Shown here: piece by piece, positions 58,401 to 64,000 of the stretch
Numbering within the stretch: the first letter of the stretch is position 1
How the letters are laid out: each line of letters opens with the position of its first letter
Origin: Ramlibacter sp. PS4R-6
Lineage (GTDB): Bacteria; Pseudomonadota; Gammaproteobacteria; Burkholderiales; Burkholderiaceae_C
DNA: 64,000 nucleotides
Direction: 5' to 3'
Assembly (NCBI RefSeq): GCF_037572775.1
Contig: NZ_JBBHKA010000001.1
Span: 62,001-126,000 of the forward strand
Translations under genes and position numbers: made by a program
Notes under the pieces: model-generated
The model's input: only the letters and a program-made list of their open reading frames with translations
Told to the model about the DNA's origin: nothing
The model's database searches: none

Positions 58401-61285
58401 ATCGAGCGCGCCGCCACGTTGATCGACCCGTCGGCCAGCGGCGTGAGCGTGTAGCCGGAGGAAGTGCCGAACGTGTTGTCGAGCGAGCCATTGGCATTGA
58501 AGTGCGCCAGGACCACCGACGTGGCACCCGTGCTGGTGTTCTGCGTGGTGCCCCACGCCAGGATGGAGTCGTCGCCCAGCACCTGGACGGTCGAGATCAC
58601 CTCGGCGGAGCCGGAGCCCAGCGACAACGTCGCCTTTCCGGCGGTGCCGAACGTGTTGTCCAGCGTGCCATCGCTGTTGTAGCGGACCAGCACGAAATCG
58701 CGGCTGCCGCCGGTGAAGTCGGACTGTGTCTGCCCGCCGGCGATGATCTTGCCGGTGGACGTGAAGTCGATCGAGCGCACGCGGTCGTCGACCGCGAACG
58801 CCGTGATGACGATGCCATTGGAGCCGAAGGAGCTGTCGAGCGAGCCGTCGGTGTTGTAGCGGGCCAGCCCGAACTGCAGGTTGCCGTCGTTCTTGACCAT
58901 CCACCCGGCCACGACGAGCTTGTCGTCCGGCTGCACGGCGATCTCGCGCGGGTTGAAGTTGTTGCCCAGCTGCTGCGTGAAGACGCGGCCGTCCGCGCCG
59001 AAGTCCAGGTCGCGCGTGCCGTCGGCGTTGAAGTGCCAGACCTCGAGGGTGCCCGAGCCATTGCCGGCGCCCATCGCGCCGGCCGCGTAGTAGCCCCCGG
59101 TGCTGTCCACCGCGACGCGCCCGCCCGTGTCCGCGCCCAGGAAGTCGTGGGTGAGGTACGTGCCCGCGGGTGAATTGGCGAAGACCGGGGCGTCGTTCAG
59201 GTCCGAGTCCGCGTTCGCGCGGGCGTCGAAGATGGTCGCGCGCTCGCCGTCGGAGGCCTGGATCCACTCGATGTTGGACGCTGTGACGTCTTCGCCCGTG
59301 ACCGTGTTCGTGATGTGGACCGTCGTCGCATTGACGACTTCCAGCTCGTAGTTGGTGTCGAACTTGGCCTGCAGCACCAGGGTGTCCATGCCGAGCCCGC
59401 CGTCGACGCTGTCCACGCCCGTGCCGGCGGCGATGGTGTCGTTGCCGGCGCCGCCGGTGATGGTGTCGTTGCCGCCCAGGCCCTCGATGCCGTTCGCGCC
59501 GGCGTTGCCGGCGATGACGTCGGCCGAATCGCGGCTGCCGCGCACGTTCTCGATGTTGGAGAACGTGTCGGTGCTGCCGTAGCCGTCGCTCGCCGTGCCG
59601 GTCGACATGTCGACGTTGACCCCGCTGATCGCGCGGAAGAAGTCCAGGCGGTCGACGCCGCCCTTGCCGTCGATCAGGTCGCTGCCCTCGCGCCCTTCGA
59701 ACGATTCGAAGGCCGCCGCGCTGCCGGTCAGCGTGTCGTCGAACGCGGAGCCGCGCACGCCCTCGATGTTCTTCAGCGTGTCGGTGCCGCCGAAGCCGTC
59801 GCTGGCGGTGCCGTCCAGCGTGTCGTTGAGCGTGACCGTGACGCCTGCCGTGCTGTTCTGGTACGACGCCAGGTCGTAGCCCTGGCCGCCGTCGATCGTG
59901 TCGTTTCCGGCACCGCCGAGGAAGAACTCCTGGGGCCCGGTGGTGAGGCCGTTGAACACGACCGTGCCGTTGGCCGCGTTGCCGCCGACCAGCAGGTCGT
60001 CGCTGCCGCCGCCCCACAGGCCTTCGACGTTCTTGAACGTGTCGCTGCCGAGGTTCGCGCCGGACGACGTGCCGGTCACAAGGCTGGCCGTGATGCCGCC
60101 GTTGGCATTGTCGAAGCGCACGATGTCGAAGCCGCCGCGGCCGTCGATCGAGTCGTTGCCTTCGCGGCCTTCGAACAGCTCGGTGATGTCCGAGCGGTCG
60201 GAGCCGAGCAGCGTGTCGTTGAAGAAGGAGCCGCGCGCCTCGTTGATGTTCAGCAGCGTGTCGTTGCCGGCCGCGCCGGTGGCGGTGCCCGCCTTCAGGT
60301 CCACCGTCACGCTGCCGGACGCGAAGCGGTAGCTGACCTGGTTGCCGTCCTTCTGGTTCAGCGTGTCGCTGGTGACGCCGCCGTCGATGGTGTCGTTGCC
60401 TTCGCGGCCCTCGAAGCGCTCGAAGTGCAGGTAGGCCGCGCCGTCCAGGCCGGTGCTGCCCTTGAGCGAGTCGGCGAACGTGGAGCCGCGCGCTTCCTCG
60501 ATGGAGATCAGGGTGTCGGTGTTGCCGCGGCCGTCGACGGCCGAGCCGGTCGACAGGTCGACGCTGACCGCGCCGGGATCTTCGCGGTAGTCGACGACGT
60601 CGAAGCCCGCGCCGCCGTCGATCGTGTCCGCGCCGCCGAGCGAGTCGCTGAACGACCCGTCGCCGCGGAAGTATTCGTCCTTGGAGGAGCCGACGAGCGA
60701 GTCCGCGTAGCGCGAACCTTCGACGCCCTCGATCGAGACGAGCGTGTCGTTGCCTTCGCCCCCGGTCACGGACCCGGTGCCGAGGTTGACGGTGACCGCC
60801 GCGGACGCGTTGCCGTACCAGACGTTGTCGAACCCGCCCGTGCCGCCGTCGATCAGGTCGTTGCCCGCATTGCCGGTGAAGTCGTCGTCGAAGGCGCCGC
60901 CCGTGAGCGTGTCGTTGTAGTCGGAGCCGACCAGGCGCTCGATGCCCACCAGCGAGTCGGTGCCGCCCGCGCCGTCGGACGCGGTGTTGGTGGCCAGGCT
61001 CGCGTTGACCGCGGCGGCCGCGTCGAAGTAGCTCGCGACGTCGAAGCCGATGCCGCCGTTCAGCGTGTCGTTGCCGGCCTGCCCGTGCAGCACGTCGTTG
61101 CCGTCGCCGCCGTCGAGGGAATCGTTGCCCCCGTTGCCGTCCAGCGTGTCGTTGCCGTCGCCGCCGTTGATGAGGTCGTTGCCGGCATCGCCGGTCAGGT
61201 AGTCATGGCCCCCCAGGCCGTTGATGGTGTCGTCGTCGGGCGTGCCGTTGATCGTGTCGTTCGCGCTCGTGCCGTCGATGGCCAT
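49451..61285 (-). CDS. giant RTX calcium-binding protein, probable type I secreted adhesin or matrix protein
   Basis: 3944 residues with no Sec signal; the RTX nonapeptides (GGxGxDxxx, as in GGDGNDTLDGNGGNDSLDGG) begin at residue 15 and recur almost throughout. Between about 715 and 1127 lie seven DUF5122/delta-60 repeats (YNTDGSLDSSFGSNG type), followed by a 150-residue beta-sandwich with DNYQGATLTIQR and FDWTFNDGSG. A roughly 390-residue module occurs three times (about 220-603, 1345-1748, 2347-2738), and five DTYVVD...NETLGG modules lie towards the C-terminus. The end (FDVIVDFQAGDTIAL ... LLYDADGIGGDAAVLVAVIG ... NDFLLVS) is the classical type I secretion signal region. A good SD (GGAGAGGGG) precedes the ATG. 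No hlyB/hlyD/tolC-type genes are in the window. No enzyme domain is visible. Confidence 0.93.
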   Translation of the reverse strand: MAIDGTSANDTINGTPDDDTINGLGGHDYLTGDAGNDLINGGDGNDTLDGNGGNDSLDGGDGNDVLHGQAGNDTLNGGIGFDVASYFDAAAAVNASLATNTASDGAGGTDSLVGIERLVGSDYNDTLTGGAFDDDFTGNAGNDLIDGGTGGFDNVWYGNASAAVTVNLGTGSVTGGEGNDTLVSIEGVEGSRYADSLVGSSKDEYFRGDGSFSDSLGGADTIDGGAGFDVVDYREDPGAVSVDLSTGSAVDGRGNTDTLISIEEARGSTFADSLKGSTGLDGAAYLHFERFEGREGNDTIDGGVTSDTLNQKDGNQVSYRFASGSVTVDLKAGTATGAAGNDTLLNINEARGSFFNDTLLGSDRSDITELFEGREGNDSIDGRGGFDIVRFDNANGGITASLVTGTSSGANLGSDTFKNVEGLWGGGSDDLLVGGNAANGTVVFNGLTTGPQEFFLGGAGNDTIDGGQGYDLASYQNSTAGVTVTLNDTLDGTASDGFGGTDTLKNIEGVRGSAFDDTLTGSAAAFESFEGREGSDLIDGKGGVDRLDFFRAISGVNVDMSTGTASDGYGSTDTFSNIENVRGSRDSADVIAGNAGANGIEGLGGNDTITGGAGNDTIAAGTGVDSVDGGLGMDTLVLQAKFDTNYELEVVNATTVHITNTVTGEDVTASNIEWIQASDGERATIFDARANADSDLNDAPVFANSPAGTYLTHDFLGADTGGRVAVDSTGGYYAAGAMGAGNGSGTLEVWHFNADGTRDLDFGADGRVFTQQLGNNFNPREIAVQPDDKLVVAGWMVKNDGNLQFGLARYNTDGSLDSSFGSNGIVITAFAVDDRVRSIDFTSTGKIIAGGQTQSDFTGGSRDFVLVRYNSDGTLDNTFGTAGKATLSLGSGSAEVISTVQVLGDDSILAWGTTQNTSTGATSVVLAHFNANGSLDNTFGTSSGYTLTPLADGSINVAARSMAVQGDGKIVALGMESNGHGGQNLFVERFNADGTIDTGFNGDGDADGRVSIAVGSTQDLGWKILVQPNGKIVIDSDALSGDTQQGAIIRLNADGSLDTAFGDGGVARSPFDPPTFTAFNDITLDAGGNIVAVVGLGPNVEDPLLVDMALVRYTSTGALDTTFNVQPSSLSGKFLAAAGGPAVDLLWGTGAIYDAELFARDNYQGATLTIQRHLGAVGSDVFGGDNPLTFSGGKAFLDGQELGNVTNSGGTLSITFTQPVPQLFASGLMNLITWQNGSVSAGTTVQFDWTFNDGSGAGNASVTGTSSLSVVDGIFGTTGNDTVNGTGSDDVLYGNTGNDTLDGQGGDDLVFGDAGNDTLIGGTGNDTLAGNAGFDTFRPGAGNDSVDGGDIHDRVGYTDRNILSYKADATTGVYVDLSGIAGDGTLGQGTVHDGQGGIDTVTNVNFVVASTFDDTIVGSAAAIFEQFEGSTGNDYINGGGLRDTLNNVDGNRANFQNASAAENINLGTNSATGGDGSDTLVNITQVRGSSFTDTITGSNRTDYTESFEGMAGSDTIDGAGGFDIVRFDSAASAVNASLVSGTATTTYLNLSQVAVGTTHTLIGIEGLQGTNFNDVLTGGNAQGGVTLSDGLSEVFRGGGGNDTIDGGQGYDRVDYNTTATAGVNVTLGGTGQGTASNDGQGGTDTLFNIEAVRGSIFNDTLTGSDSGSFESFEGRDGNDTMDGKGGTDRADYFTSTVGVIVNLGTGSAQDGWGGTDTLLNIEQVRGSRDANDTLIGNAVSNRLEGQGGDDSLDGADGFDTLVGGNGNDQLLGGNGDDWVAGNAGNDSMVGGAGFDWADYVGAFGPVQVNLATGVATGDGNDTLSGFEAARGTGLDDVLTGGSADESFVGGLGNDTINGGGGTRNEVAYWDVTGSSGVTVNLADGTVTGAAGNDVLSNIQNATGSKNDDTLIGTGGDNNLNGGLGNDNITGGAGSDWTAYYDAVGGVNANLGTGVVTGGGGNDTLSGIENVNGSSSNDTLTGSADDNALRGEAGNDTLDGQGGNDYLTGGSGNDSITGGLGIDTADYFYSDTNGGINVNLATGVVTGAAGADTLVGIENVNAGNFNDVITGDLNANFIQGQGGNDSIAAGAGADQVDAGMGVDTVDGGTETDTVIVHGNFATYTVSTVGGDTRLVNAGTGEDVTIRNVEQVQFNDGLKTISQILNGGGDLLLNGTPAADSLTGGAGNDTINGLASNDTLVGNGGNDFLDGGAGTDVMIGGLGDDTYVVDATAEIANETLGGGGYDTVQVKLAAAGVYTLAAGVERGEVANSVASSITGNALNNQLFGNELANTLSGLDGNDFLSGGGGADILNGGIGNDNIEGGDGNDTINGNEGRDGMQGGAGNDSIDGGQVFDRINYNDGNTVSYEDSTGGIVMNLTGITGDGSVGQGTVTDGMGGTDVVKNVPFIIGSQHDDSITGSTALTFEMFEGLDGDDTIDGGAITDKLGALNSNRINYQFATGGVTVDLQADGDGWQHATGAAGEDLLKNFNQARGSDFDDSLYGSARADGISETFEGRAGNNLIDGRGGFDWARYTSFQAGVKVDLAEGKATLPGAVGFDTLVHIEAVQGSDFNDTLLGGNPDNGVELDDGLIEVFRGNGGNDFMDGGQGWDRADYATSVNGINVNLSTNSAIDGLGGNDTLQGIEDIRGSNFADTITGGAGDYESFEGRAGNDVINGGAGVDRVDYLTSTAGANVNLQTGAVIADGWGNADTLSGIEDVRGSQFNDTITGSAGQNFIWGLGGNDSVAAGDGDDTVVAGTGVDTVDGGIGSDTAILMGNFAAYTITRPNATDLLLVNGITGESVTVRSVENFEFADGPRSLAQVLGNSLSDFNDTFTGSEGPDLIDGKLGNDSLTGLGGNDTIIGGGGNDTMVGGQGDDTFSVDVAADQVVEVDGEGSADQVNVAFATAGTFNMATNAANVENAAVTSIGTAVVNITGNDLNNVLTGNGAINTLTGGLGNDTLDGGLGNDILVGGAGDDTYVLNVASDVVNETLGGSGSDTVKFMFAAAGTYTLTAGVENAFIGNGFAVTVTGNELDNRITGNAAINILNGGLGNDTLAGGTATGLGDTLDGGAGEDVAQMLAAWSGNYVAVRATATDTRITNTVTGEIVILRGIESVRFADDTVKTMSDLWGNNPSPLPDALVGTEEDDLIDGLAGNDTIRGLEGNDTLIGGADVDSLIGGAGNDLYVVNVAGDMISEDSVGGTDSVNVGFTAAGIYNMGTNAAWVENATVTSTGTLAVGIVGNALDNVLTGNGAGNSLTGGAGNDTIDGGLGNDSMFGGAGDDTYTVNVTTDIVNESIAGSSGTDLVRVAYTGAATYLMLGGVDNATIVTGTDGVNVTGNVLANTITGNGAKNTLLGGDGNDTIFGNGGTDSVDGGLGTGDVLVLAGVQTDYVITRPTATTTVFVKSGVTVTASGIEFVKFDDGTFDYATVVAQVGSIGADALVGTADADTLDGGVGNDTVTGLAGDDTLFGGVGNDSLVGGADSDLLDGGDGSDVYAWGKGDGTDFISQNDTVAADIDAVRLTQGGLTADDVTFTRGYHSFDDLVINIAQDEEEVDQVVVLGFFANDAIAAGTIDQVVIAATNTTFTASQIANAAMLTGNGENIFVGYNTANNMAGSSGGDWMYAGGGNDTVNADGGADIVFAGAGNDVANGGGGEDTLVGGAGNDTLDGGTGDDLLTGGAGSDTYQFGATSGNDTIRESMPALSPDQLSSGIGPVYVVSDGDAPLTGDNDVLNLNGVAAANVLAARVGDDLVLTIQGPGNTVTVEDYFANGVPTIERIAFTSGSTVWNATTIRAKVLVPTSGDDTITGYLGGDKLAGGAGNDVIDGREGSDTITGGAGIDTLTGGSGNDRFVLDTIASDSSEFDVIVDFQAGDTIALKAGVFAALGAAGTRVTLSDNLLYDNTSGQLLYDADGIGGDAAVLVAVIGTDTHPDSFGNDFLLVS
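53070..54245 (-). repeat. RTX super-module, copy C (about 392 codons)
   Basis: Same order again: DRINYNDGNTVSYED, FEMFEGLDGDDTIDGG, ETFEGRAGNNLIDGRGGFDWARY, DGLIEVFRGNGGNDFMDGGQ, YESFEGRAGNDVINGGAG and SGIEDVRGSQFNDTI. Closest to copy B by landmark wording. Confidence 0.65.
56040..57250 (-). repeat. RTX super-module, copy B (about 403 codons)
   Basis: Same landmark order as copy A: DRVGYTDRNILSYKAD, FEQFEGSTGNDYINGG, ESFEGMAGSDTIDGAGGFDIVRFD, DGLSEVFRGGGGNDTIDGGQ, FESFEGRDGNDTMDGKGG and LNIEQVRGSRDANDTL. Copies share architecture but differ in many residues, so they are old duplications. Confidence 0.65.
59475..60625 (-). repeat. RTX super-module, copy A (about 385 codons)
   Basis: First of three diverged copies inside the RTX gene. 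Order of landmarks: FERFEGREGNDTIDGG, ELFEGREGNDSIDGRGGFDIVRFD, a non-RTX insert with DLLVGGN...EFFLGGAGNDTIDGGQGYD, FESFEGREGSDLIDGKGGVDRLD, then SNIENVRGSRDSADVI. Boundaries are approximate. Confidence 0.65.
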
Positions 61286-61312
61286 GGAAATCCCCTCTCC
61301 GAAAAAGGAAAA

Positions 61313-61331
61313 GCCCGCCCAATGGGCGGGC
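61313..61331 (-). promoter_or_regulatory. terminator-type hairpin in the RTX leader
   Basis: Perfect 8-base-pair GC stem GCCCGCCC/GGGCGGGC with a 3-base loop, followed on the minus strand by TTTTCCTTTTT, then directly by the RTX ribosome site. It starts about 27 bases before the ATG. It may end luxR transcription, or act as an attenuator if the candidate promoter at 61365-61393 is the real one. Confidence 0.6.
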
Positions 61332-61364
61332 CCTGCTTGTTACAAACTGCGGTTTTGTAAACCC

Positions 61365-61393
61365 GTTGTAACCGGACTGCTTGAGCTTGGCAA
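61365..61393 (-). promoter_or_regulatory. candidate sigma-70 promoter of the RTX gene
   Basis: On the minus strand TTGCCA (61393-61388) and TACAAC (61370-61365) are separated by exactly 17 bases, matching five and four of six consensus positions. The inferred start near 61358 lies in an inverted repeat TTACAAA-N7-TTTGTAA (61340-61360). Confidence 0.4.
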
Positions 61394-61404
61394 CAAGGAA
61401 AGCG

Positions 61405-61417
61405 CCAGTACCACTGG
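61405..61417. promoter_or_regulatory. small palindrome CCAGT-N3-ACTGG, candidate activator site
   Basis: Perfect 5-base arms, 12 bases upstream of the candidate -35 element, centred near -53 of the inferred start. The gene just upstream encodes a LuxR-type regulator, so a link is possible but unproven. Confidence 0.3.
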
Positions 61418-61539
61418 GCATGTTGTTGGTATGCCAACTTTTCCGCGTGCCATCTCACACCACCGTGCGACGGACTCTCGCGCAGCGCATGCGCTGCCGC
61501 ATCACCCGTTTGGGTGAAGCCGGTGGTCGCGGGGAAAGG

Positions 61540-62688
61540 TCAGTCGGGCCGCCGGAAGACGGCGGGCCCCGTTAGCACGATGCGCACCAGGTCGGCTTGC
61601 CGCCGCGCGCCCGCCTTGGCCATGGCCGACTTCAGTTGCGTGCGCACGGTGTTCATCGTCACGCTGCGGCTTTCGGCGTATTCCTGCAGCGACTTGCCGC
61701 TGACGAGCGCCTCGGCCAGCAGCGCCTCGGCGGGCGTCATGCCGTACATGCTCTCCAGGCTTTGCGAGAGATGGCCGATGGCCGCGTCGGGGTCGCTGCA
61801 GAAGATCGCGGCCATCGGGTCGTCGCCGAAGGCCTGGAAGGTGCCCAGCGGCGTCACCAGCACCTGCAGGCGCCCGCCCGGACCGCGCAGCCTCAGGCTG
61901 CCGCCGTGGCCGAGCCCCTTGCCCGTGGCGGTGCGGATGGCGTCGCGCACCAGCCGCTCCAGATCCGAGTGGGCCGCAGCGGCCGTCGCGCGGAAGCCGC
62001 CCGCGCCGTCCAGGCGCAAGCCGGCGCTGCGCGCGCACAGGTCATGGGCGCGGCGGTTCGCATGGGCGACCCGCCCCGACGGGGTCAGCAGGATCACGCC
62101 GACGGGCAGCAGCTCCAGCGCCTGCATCGCCGACGCGGCGAGCGCGCGCGACCGGTACAGCTCCCGGTGCAGCACGACTGCGTTGCGCAGGTGCGGCATC
62201 AGGTCCTGCAGCAGGCGCAGTTCGCCGGTGGAGTACCGGCCGGCCCGTTCCGCGCGGACGAAGCTCAATCGCACGTCGGTGGTGCCACGCTGGGCGACGG
62301 AACTGCCCACCGCGTAGAACAGGTCGTTGGGCCGCAGGAACACGTCGTAGAACTCGGTGCCCTTCAGCCGGTGGTCGGGGTAGAGCGCGGACGATACGGT
62401 GAGCGCGCCTTCGGGCAGGTCCAACGCGTTGGGCAGCCAGACGTTCAGCTTGGCGTATTCGTCCTTGTACACCCCCACGGTGGCCGCATCGAGCCCCGAG
62501 AAGGCGCAGACGTCGCCGCTGTCGTCGTTGTTGAAACTCCAGCGCGTCTTGTCGAGGAGCCACAGGTTGCCGAAGCCCGCGTTCAGCGCGGAGCGGAGCT
62601 TGTCCATGAAGGCGGGCCAGCGGCTGCCGTCCATGCCCGCCTCGTAGATGCTCCCGATCAACTCACCTGCCTGGGCAGGTTCCTGCAT
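61540..62688 (-). CDS. LuxR-family transcriptional regulator
   Basis: 382 residues from the ATG at 62688, which has GGAGG 8 bases upstream; an in-frame GTG 12 codons earlier lacks one. A long N-terminal region (about 1-180, GELIGSIYEAGMDGSRWPAFMDKL ...) and a PAS-like middle (ALELLPVGVILLTPSGRVAHANRRAHDL) precede the C-terminal HTH (MTPAEALLAEALVSGKSLQEYAESRSVTMNTVRTQLKSAMAKAG). No acyl-homoserine-lactone domain motif is obvious, so it is probably not a quorum receptor. 254 bases upstream of the RTX gene on the same strand; regulation of that gene is inference. Confidence 0.88.
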   Translation of the reverse strand: MQEPAQAGELIGSIYEAGMDGSRWPAFMDKLRSALNAGFGNLWLLDKTRWSFNNDDSGDVCAFSGLDAATVGVYKDEYAKLNVWLPNALDLPEGALTVSSALYPDHRLKGTEFYDVFLRPNDLFYAVGSSVAQRGTTDVRLSFVRAERAGRYSTGELRLLQDLMPHLRNAVVLHRELYRSRALAASAMQALELLPVGVILLTPSGRVAHANRRAHDLCARSAGLRLDGAGGFRATAAAAHSDLERLVRDAIRTATGKGLGHGGSLRLRGPGGRLQVLVTPLGTFQAFGDDPMAAIFCSDPDAAIGHLSQSLESMYGMTPAEALLAEALVSGKSLQEYAESRSVTMNTVRTQLKSAMAKAGARRQADLVRIVLTGPAVFRRPD

Positions 62689-62730
62689 ATCGCGCCCTCC
62701 GGAACTGCGTCTCCCGAGGGGCACTTTAAT

Positions 62731-63969
62731 TCAAAGTGACGACTTTTCGAGCAGTTCGACCTGCGCGGGGAGGCAGATCGATGCCAAGTCGTAGCGCGAC
62801 ACCACCGTCTGGCGCGCCGCCTCGCGCAGCGGCCGCAGCTTCTTGCCGTTCTTCAGCGCCCCGGCGGCCGCGTGAGCAAGCGCTTCCACATCGAAGAAGG
62901 GCGTGAGCAGGCCGTTCTTGCCGTGCTCGATCACTTCGCGCACGGGCGCGGTGTCGGAGGCCAGCACCAGGCAGCCGATGCTCATGGCCTCCAGCAAGGA
63001 CCACGATAGTACGAACGGGTACGTGAGGTAGACGTGCAGCGCCGACACCTGCATCAACTGCGTCAGCACGGTGTGGGGCACGCGGCCCACGAAGTGGATG
63101 CGTTCCATGTCCAGCTGCGCCTGTACTTCCTCCTGGAAGATCGCGCGCCAGGTCTTGCCCTTGGGCGGCGGCGCGCCGTAGCTCGTGCCGTCGCCGCCCA
63201 CCAGCACCACGCGCAGGTTGGGCCGCAGCTTCTGCAGCAAGGGCAACGCGCGCATGAACACGTGGTAGCCGCGGTACGGCTCGAGCTGGCGCACGACGAA
63301 GGTCACGACCTCGTCGCCCGGTCGCAGCACCAGCTTGGCGTTGCGCAGTGTCACCGTGGCTTCGGGGTCGGGCCGGAAGCGCTGCGTGTCGATGCCTTCG
63401 TGGATGACGCGGATGCGCTCCTGCGCCCAGGCCGGGTGCTGCGCCTTCTGGAACCCGGTTGGGGCCAGCGCCACGTCGCAATCGTTCAGCGCGTGCAGCA
63501 GGTGCGTGTTCTTGATGCGCACGCGCTTGGACGCAAGCGTCGCGTCGCCGGACGAGAACTCGGGATCGAACCCCGTGTCGCCGCCTTCCGCGCCGTAGTA
63601 GTACTCCGCATACGCGACGAAGCGCGCCTTCGGGAACACGTCCCGCACGAAGAAGGCCTCGCCCCAGCCCGAATGCACGACGACCACGTCGGGCTCGAAG
63701 CCGCCCGCGCGCAAGGCCTGCATCGCGCGCGCCGCCGCTTCGCCGCGCAGCACCTTCGTGCGCAGCTCGTCGAGCGCCGGGCCCAGCGGGTTGCGCCCCG
63801 CCGTCTTGTGGTCGAGTTTCGGCTCCTCGTACAGCAGGTGCCGCACGCCGGCGATCGGCTCCGCGCGGTTGACGCCGAGCGCGACCACCTCGTGCCCGCG
63901 CGCGGCGAGCGCCGCGGACACATGGCGGAACTGGCCGGGAAAGTTCTGGTGGACGAAGAGGAAGCGCAT
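62731..63969 (-). CDS. glycosyltransferase family 4
   Basis: 412 residues. N-terminal MRFLFVHQNFPGQFRHVSAAL is a common start of this bacterial family. The GT-B C-terminal half shows VIHEGIDTQRFRPDPEA, VTFVVRQLEPYRGYHVFMRALPLL, HFVGRVPHTVLTQLMQVSALHVYLTYPFVLSWSLLEAMSIG (the E-x7-E region) and ASDTAPVREVIEHGKNGLL. Likely acts in polysaccharide or glycan assembly; specificity unknown. 42 bases upstream of the luxR start on the same strand, so co-transcription is possible. Confidence 0.9.
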   Translation of the reverse strand: MRFLFVHQNFPGQFRHVSAALAARGHEVVALGVNRAEPIAGVRHLLYEEPKLDHKTAGRNPLGPALDELRTKVLRGEAAARAMQALRAGGFEPDVVVVHSGWGEAFFVRDVFPKARFVAYAEYYYGAEGGDTGFDPEFSSGDATLASKRVRIKNTHLLHALNDCDVALAPTGFQKAQHPAWAQERIRVIHEGIDTQRFRPDPEATVTLRNAKLVLRPGDEVVTFVVRQLEPYRGYHVFMRALPLLQKLRPNLRVVLVGGDGTSYGAPPPKGKTWRAIFQEEVQAQLDMERIHFVGRVPHTVLTQLMQVSALHVYLTYPFVLSWSLLEAMSIGCLVLASDTAPVREVIEHGKNGLLTPFFDVEALAHAAAGALKNGKKLRPLREAARQTVVSRYDLASICLPAQVELLEKSSL

Positions 63970-64000
63970 CGGCGCGCGATCATACGGGCGAAGCGCCCGC

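Noticed and set aside
49451..61285. CRISPR-like or satellite periodicity in 49.5-61.3 kb
   Set aside because: The short periodicity of GTCGTTGCC-type words is the codon-level image of RTX nonapeptides. Repeats are imperfect and in frame, without spacers of uniform length or cas genes.

Overview
The window is a GC-rich, gene-dense stretch of a betaproteobacterial chromosome, most likely Burkholderiales and close to Comamonadaceae (Ramlibacter/Variovorax-like). The evidence is the gmk-rpoZ-spoT-greB order, a Bug-type solute receptor, a giant NAD-glutamate dehydrogenase, the PuuD/UraH/PuuE form of urate catabolism, and strong GC bias at third codon positions throughout. I see no phage genes, IS elements, CRISPR arrays or plasmid functions. 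Taxonomy is inferred from gene content only.

Layout. 1-8.8 kb: a gene cut by the left edge, an RlpA-like protein, glycerate 2-kinase, a Bug receptor, a Tat-exported DUF885 peptidase, a TauE/SafE permease, a small soluble protein, and a secreted GH8 glucanase followed by a strong terminator. 8.9-16.8 kb: a metallo-beta-lactamase-fold enzyme, then a purine-to-ureide block: puuD and xdhC, a lipoprotein, uraH, then puuE, a uraD-allC fusion and an M20 hydrolase read as one unit. Together these take urate to allantoate and on to ureidoglycine or ureidoglycolate; glycerate kinase at 0.9-2.2 kb could receive the carbon after glyoxylate. 16.9-22 kb: small envelope or stress-type proteins, including a 24-residue membrane micropeptide, a glycosyltransferase, an acetyltransferase and tRNA-Ser.

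22-36.3 kb is core metabolism and information processing: NAD-GDH; hemW-rdgB-rph with overlapping stop/start codons; a Ser/Thr kinase and PP2C phosphatase pair; yicC; gmk-rpoZ; spoT; greB. 36.4-42.4 kb looks like a signalling and exopolysaccharide locus: a histidine-kinase-like protein without an ATPase domain, a PAS-PAS-PAS-GGDEF-EAL enzyme, a stand-alone receiver protein and a BcsB-like membrane-anchored protein without BcsA. 42.6-49.3 kb: a thioesterase, a two-gene lysine catabolic unit (LysDH-like plus ALDH7) with a divergent Lrp-type regulator, and a compact panD-bioB-panB-panC operon, then tRNA-Arg.

49.5-64 kb is dominated by one 3944-residue RTX calcium-binding protein, with a LuxR-type regulator and a glycosyltransferase upstream on the same strand. 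The protein holds a roughly 390-residue module in three diverged copies, seven DUF5122/delta-60 repeats that may form a propeller, and a C-terminal type I secretion signal. No ABC exporter genes are in view.

The observation I consider most novel is a short palindrome, GTAGG-N6-CCTAC, in the control regions of the GGDEF-EAL/receiver pair and of the BcsB-like gene, with one-mismatch copies upstream of the GH8 glucanase and of the left-edge gene. It suggests a shared regulator for cyclic-di-GMP and exopolysaccharide genes scattered over the window.
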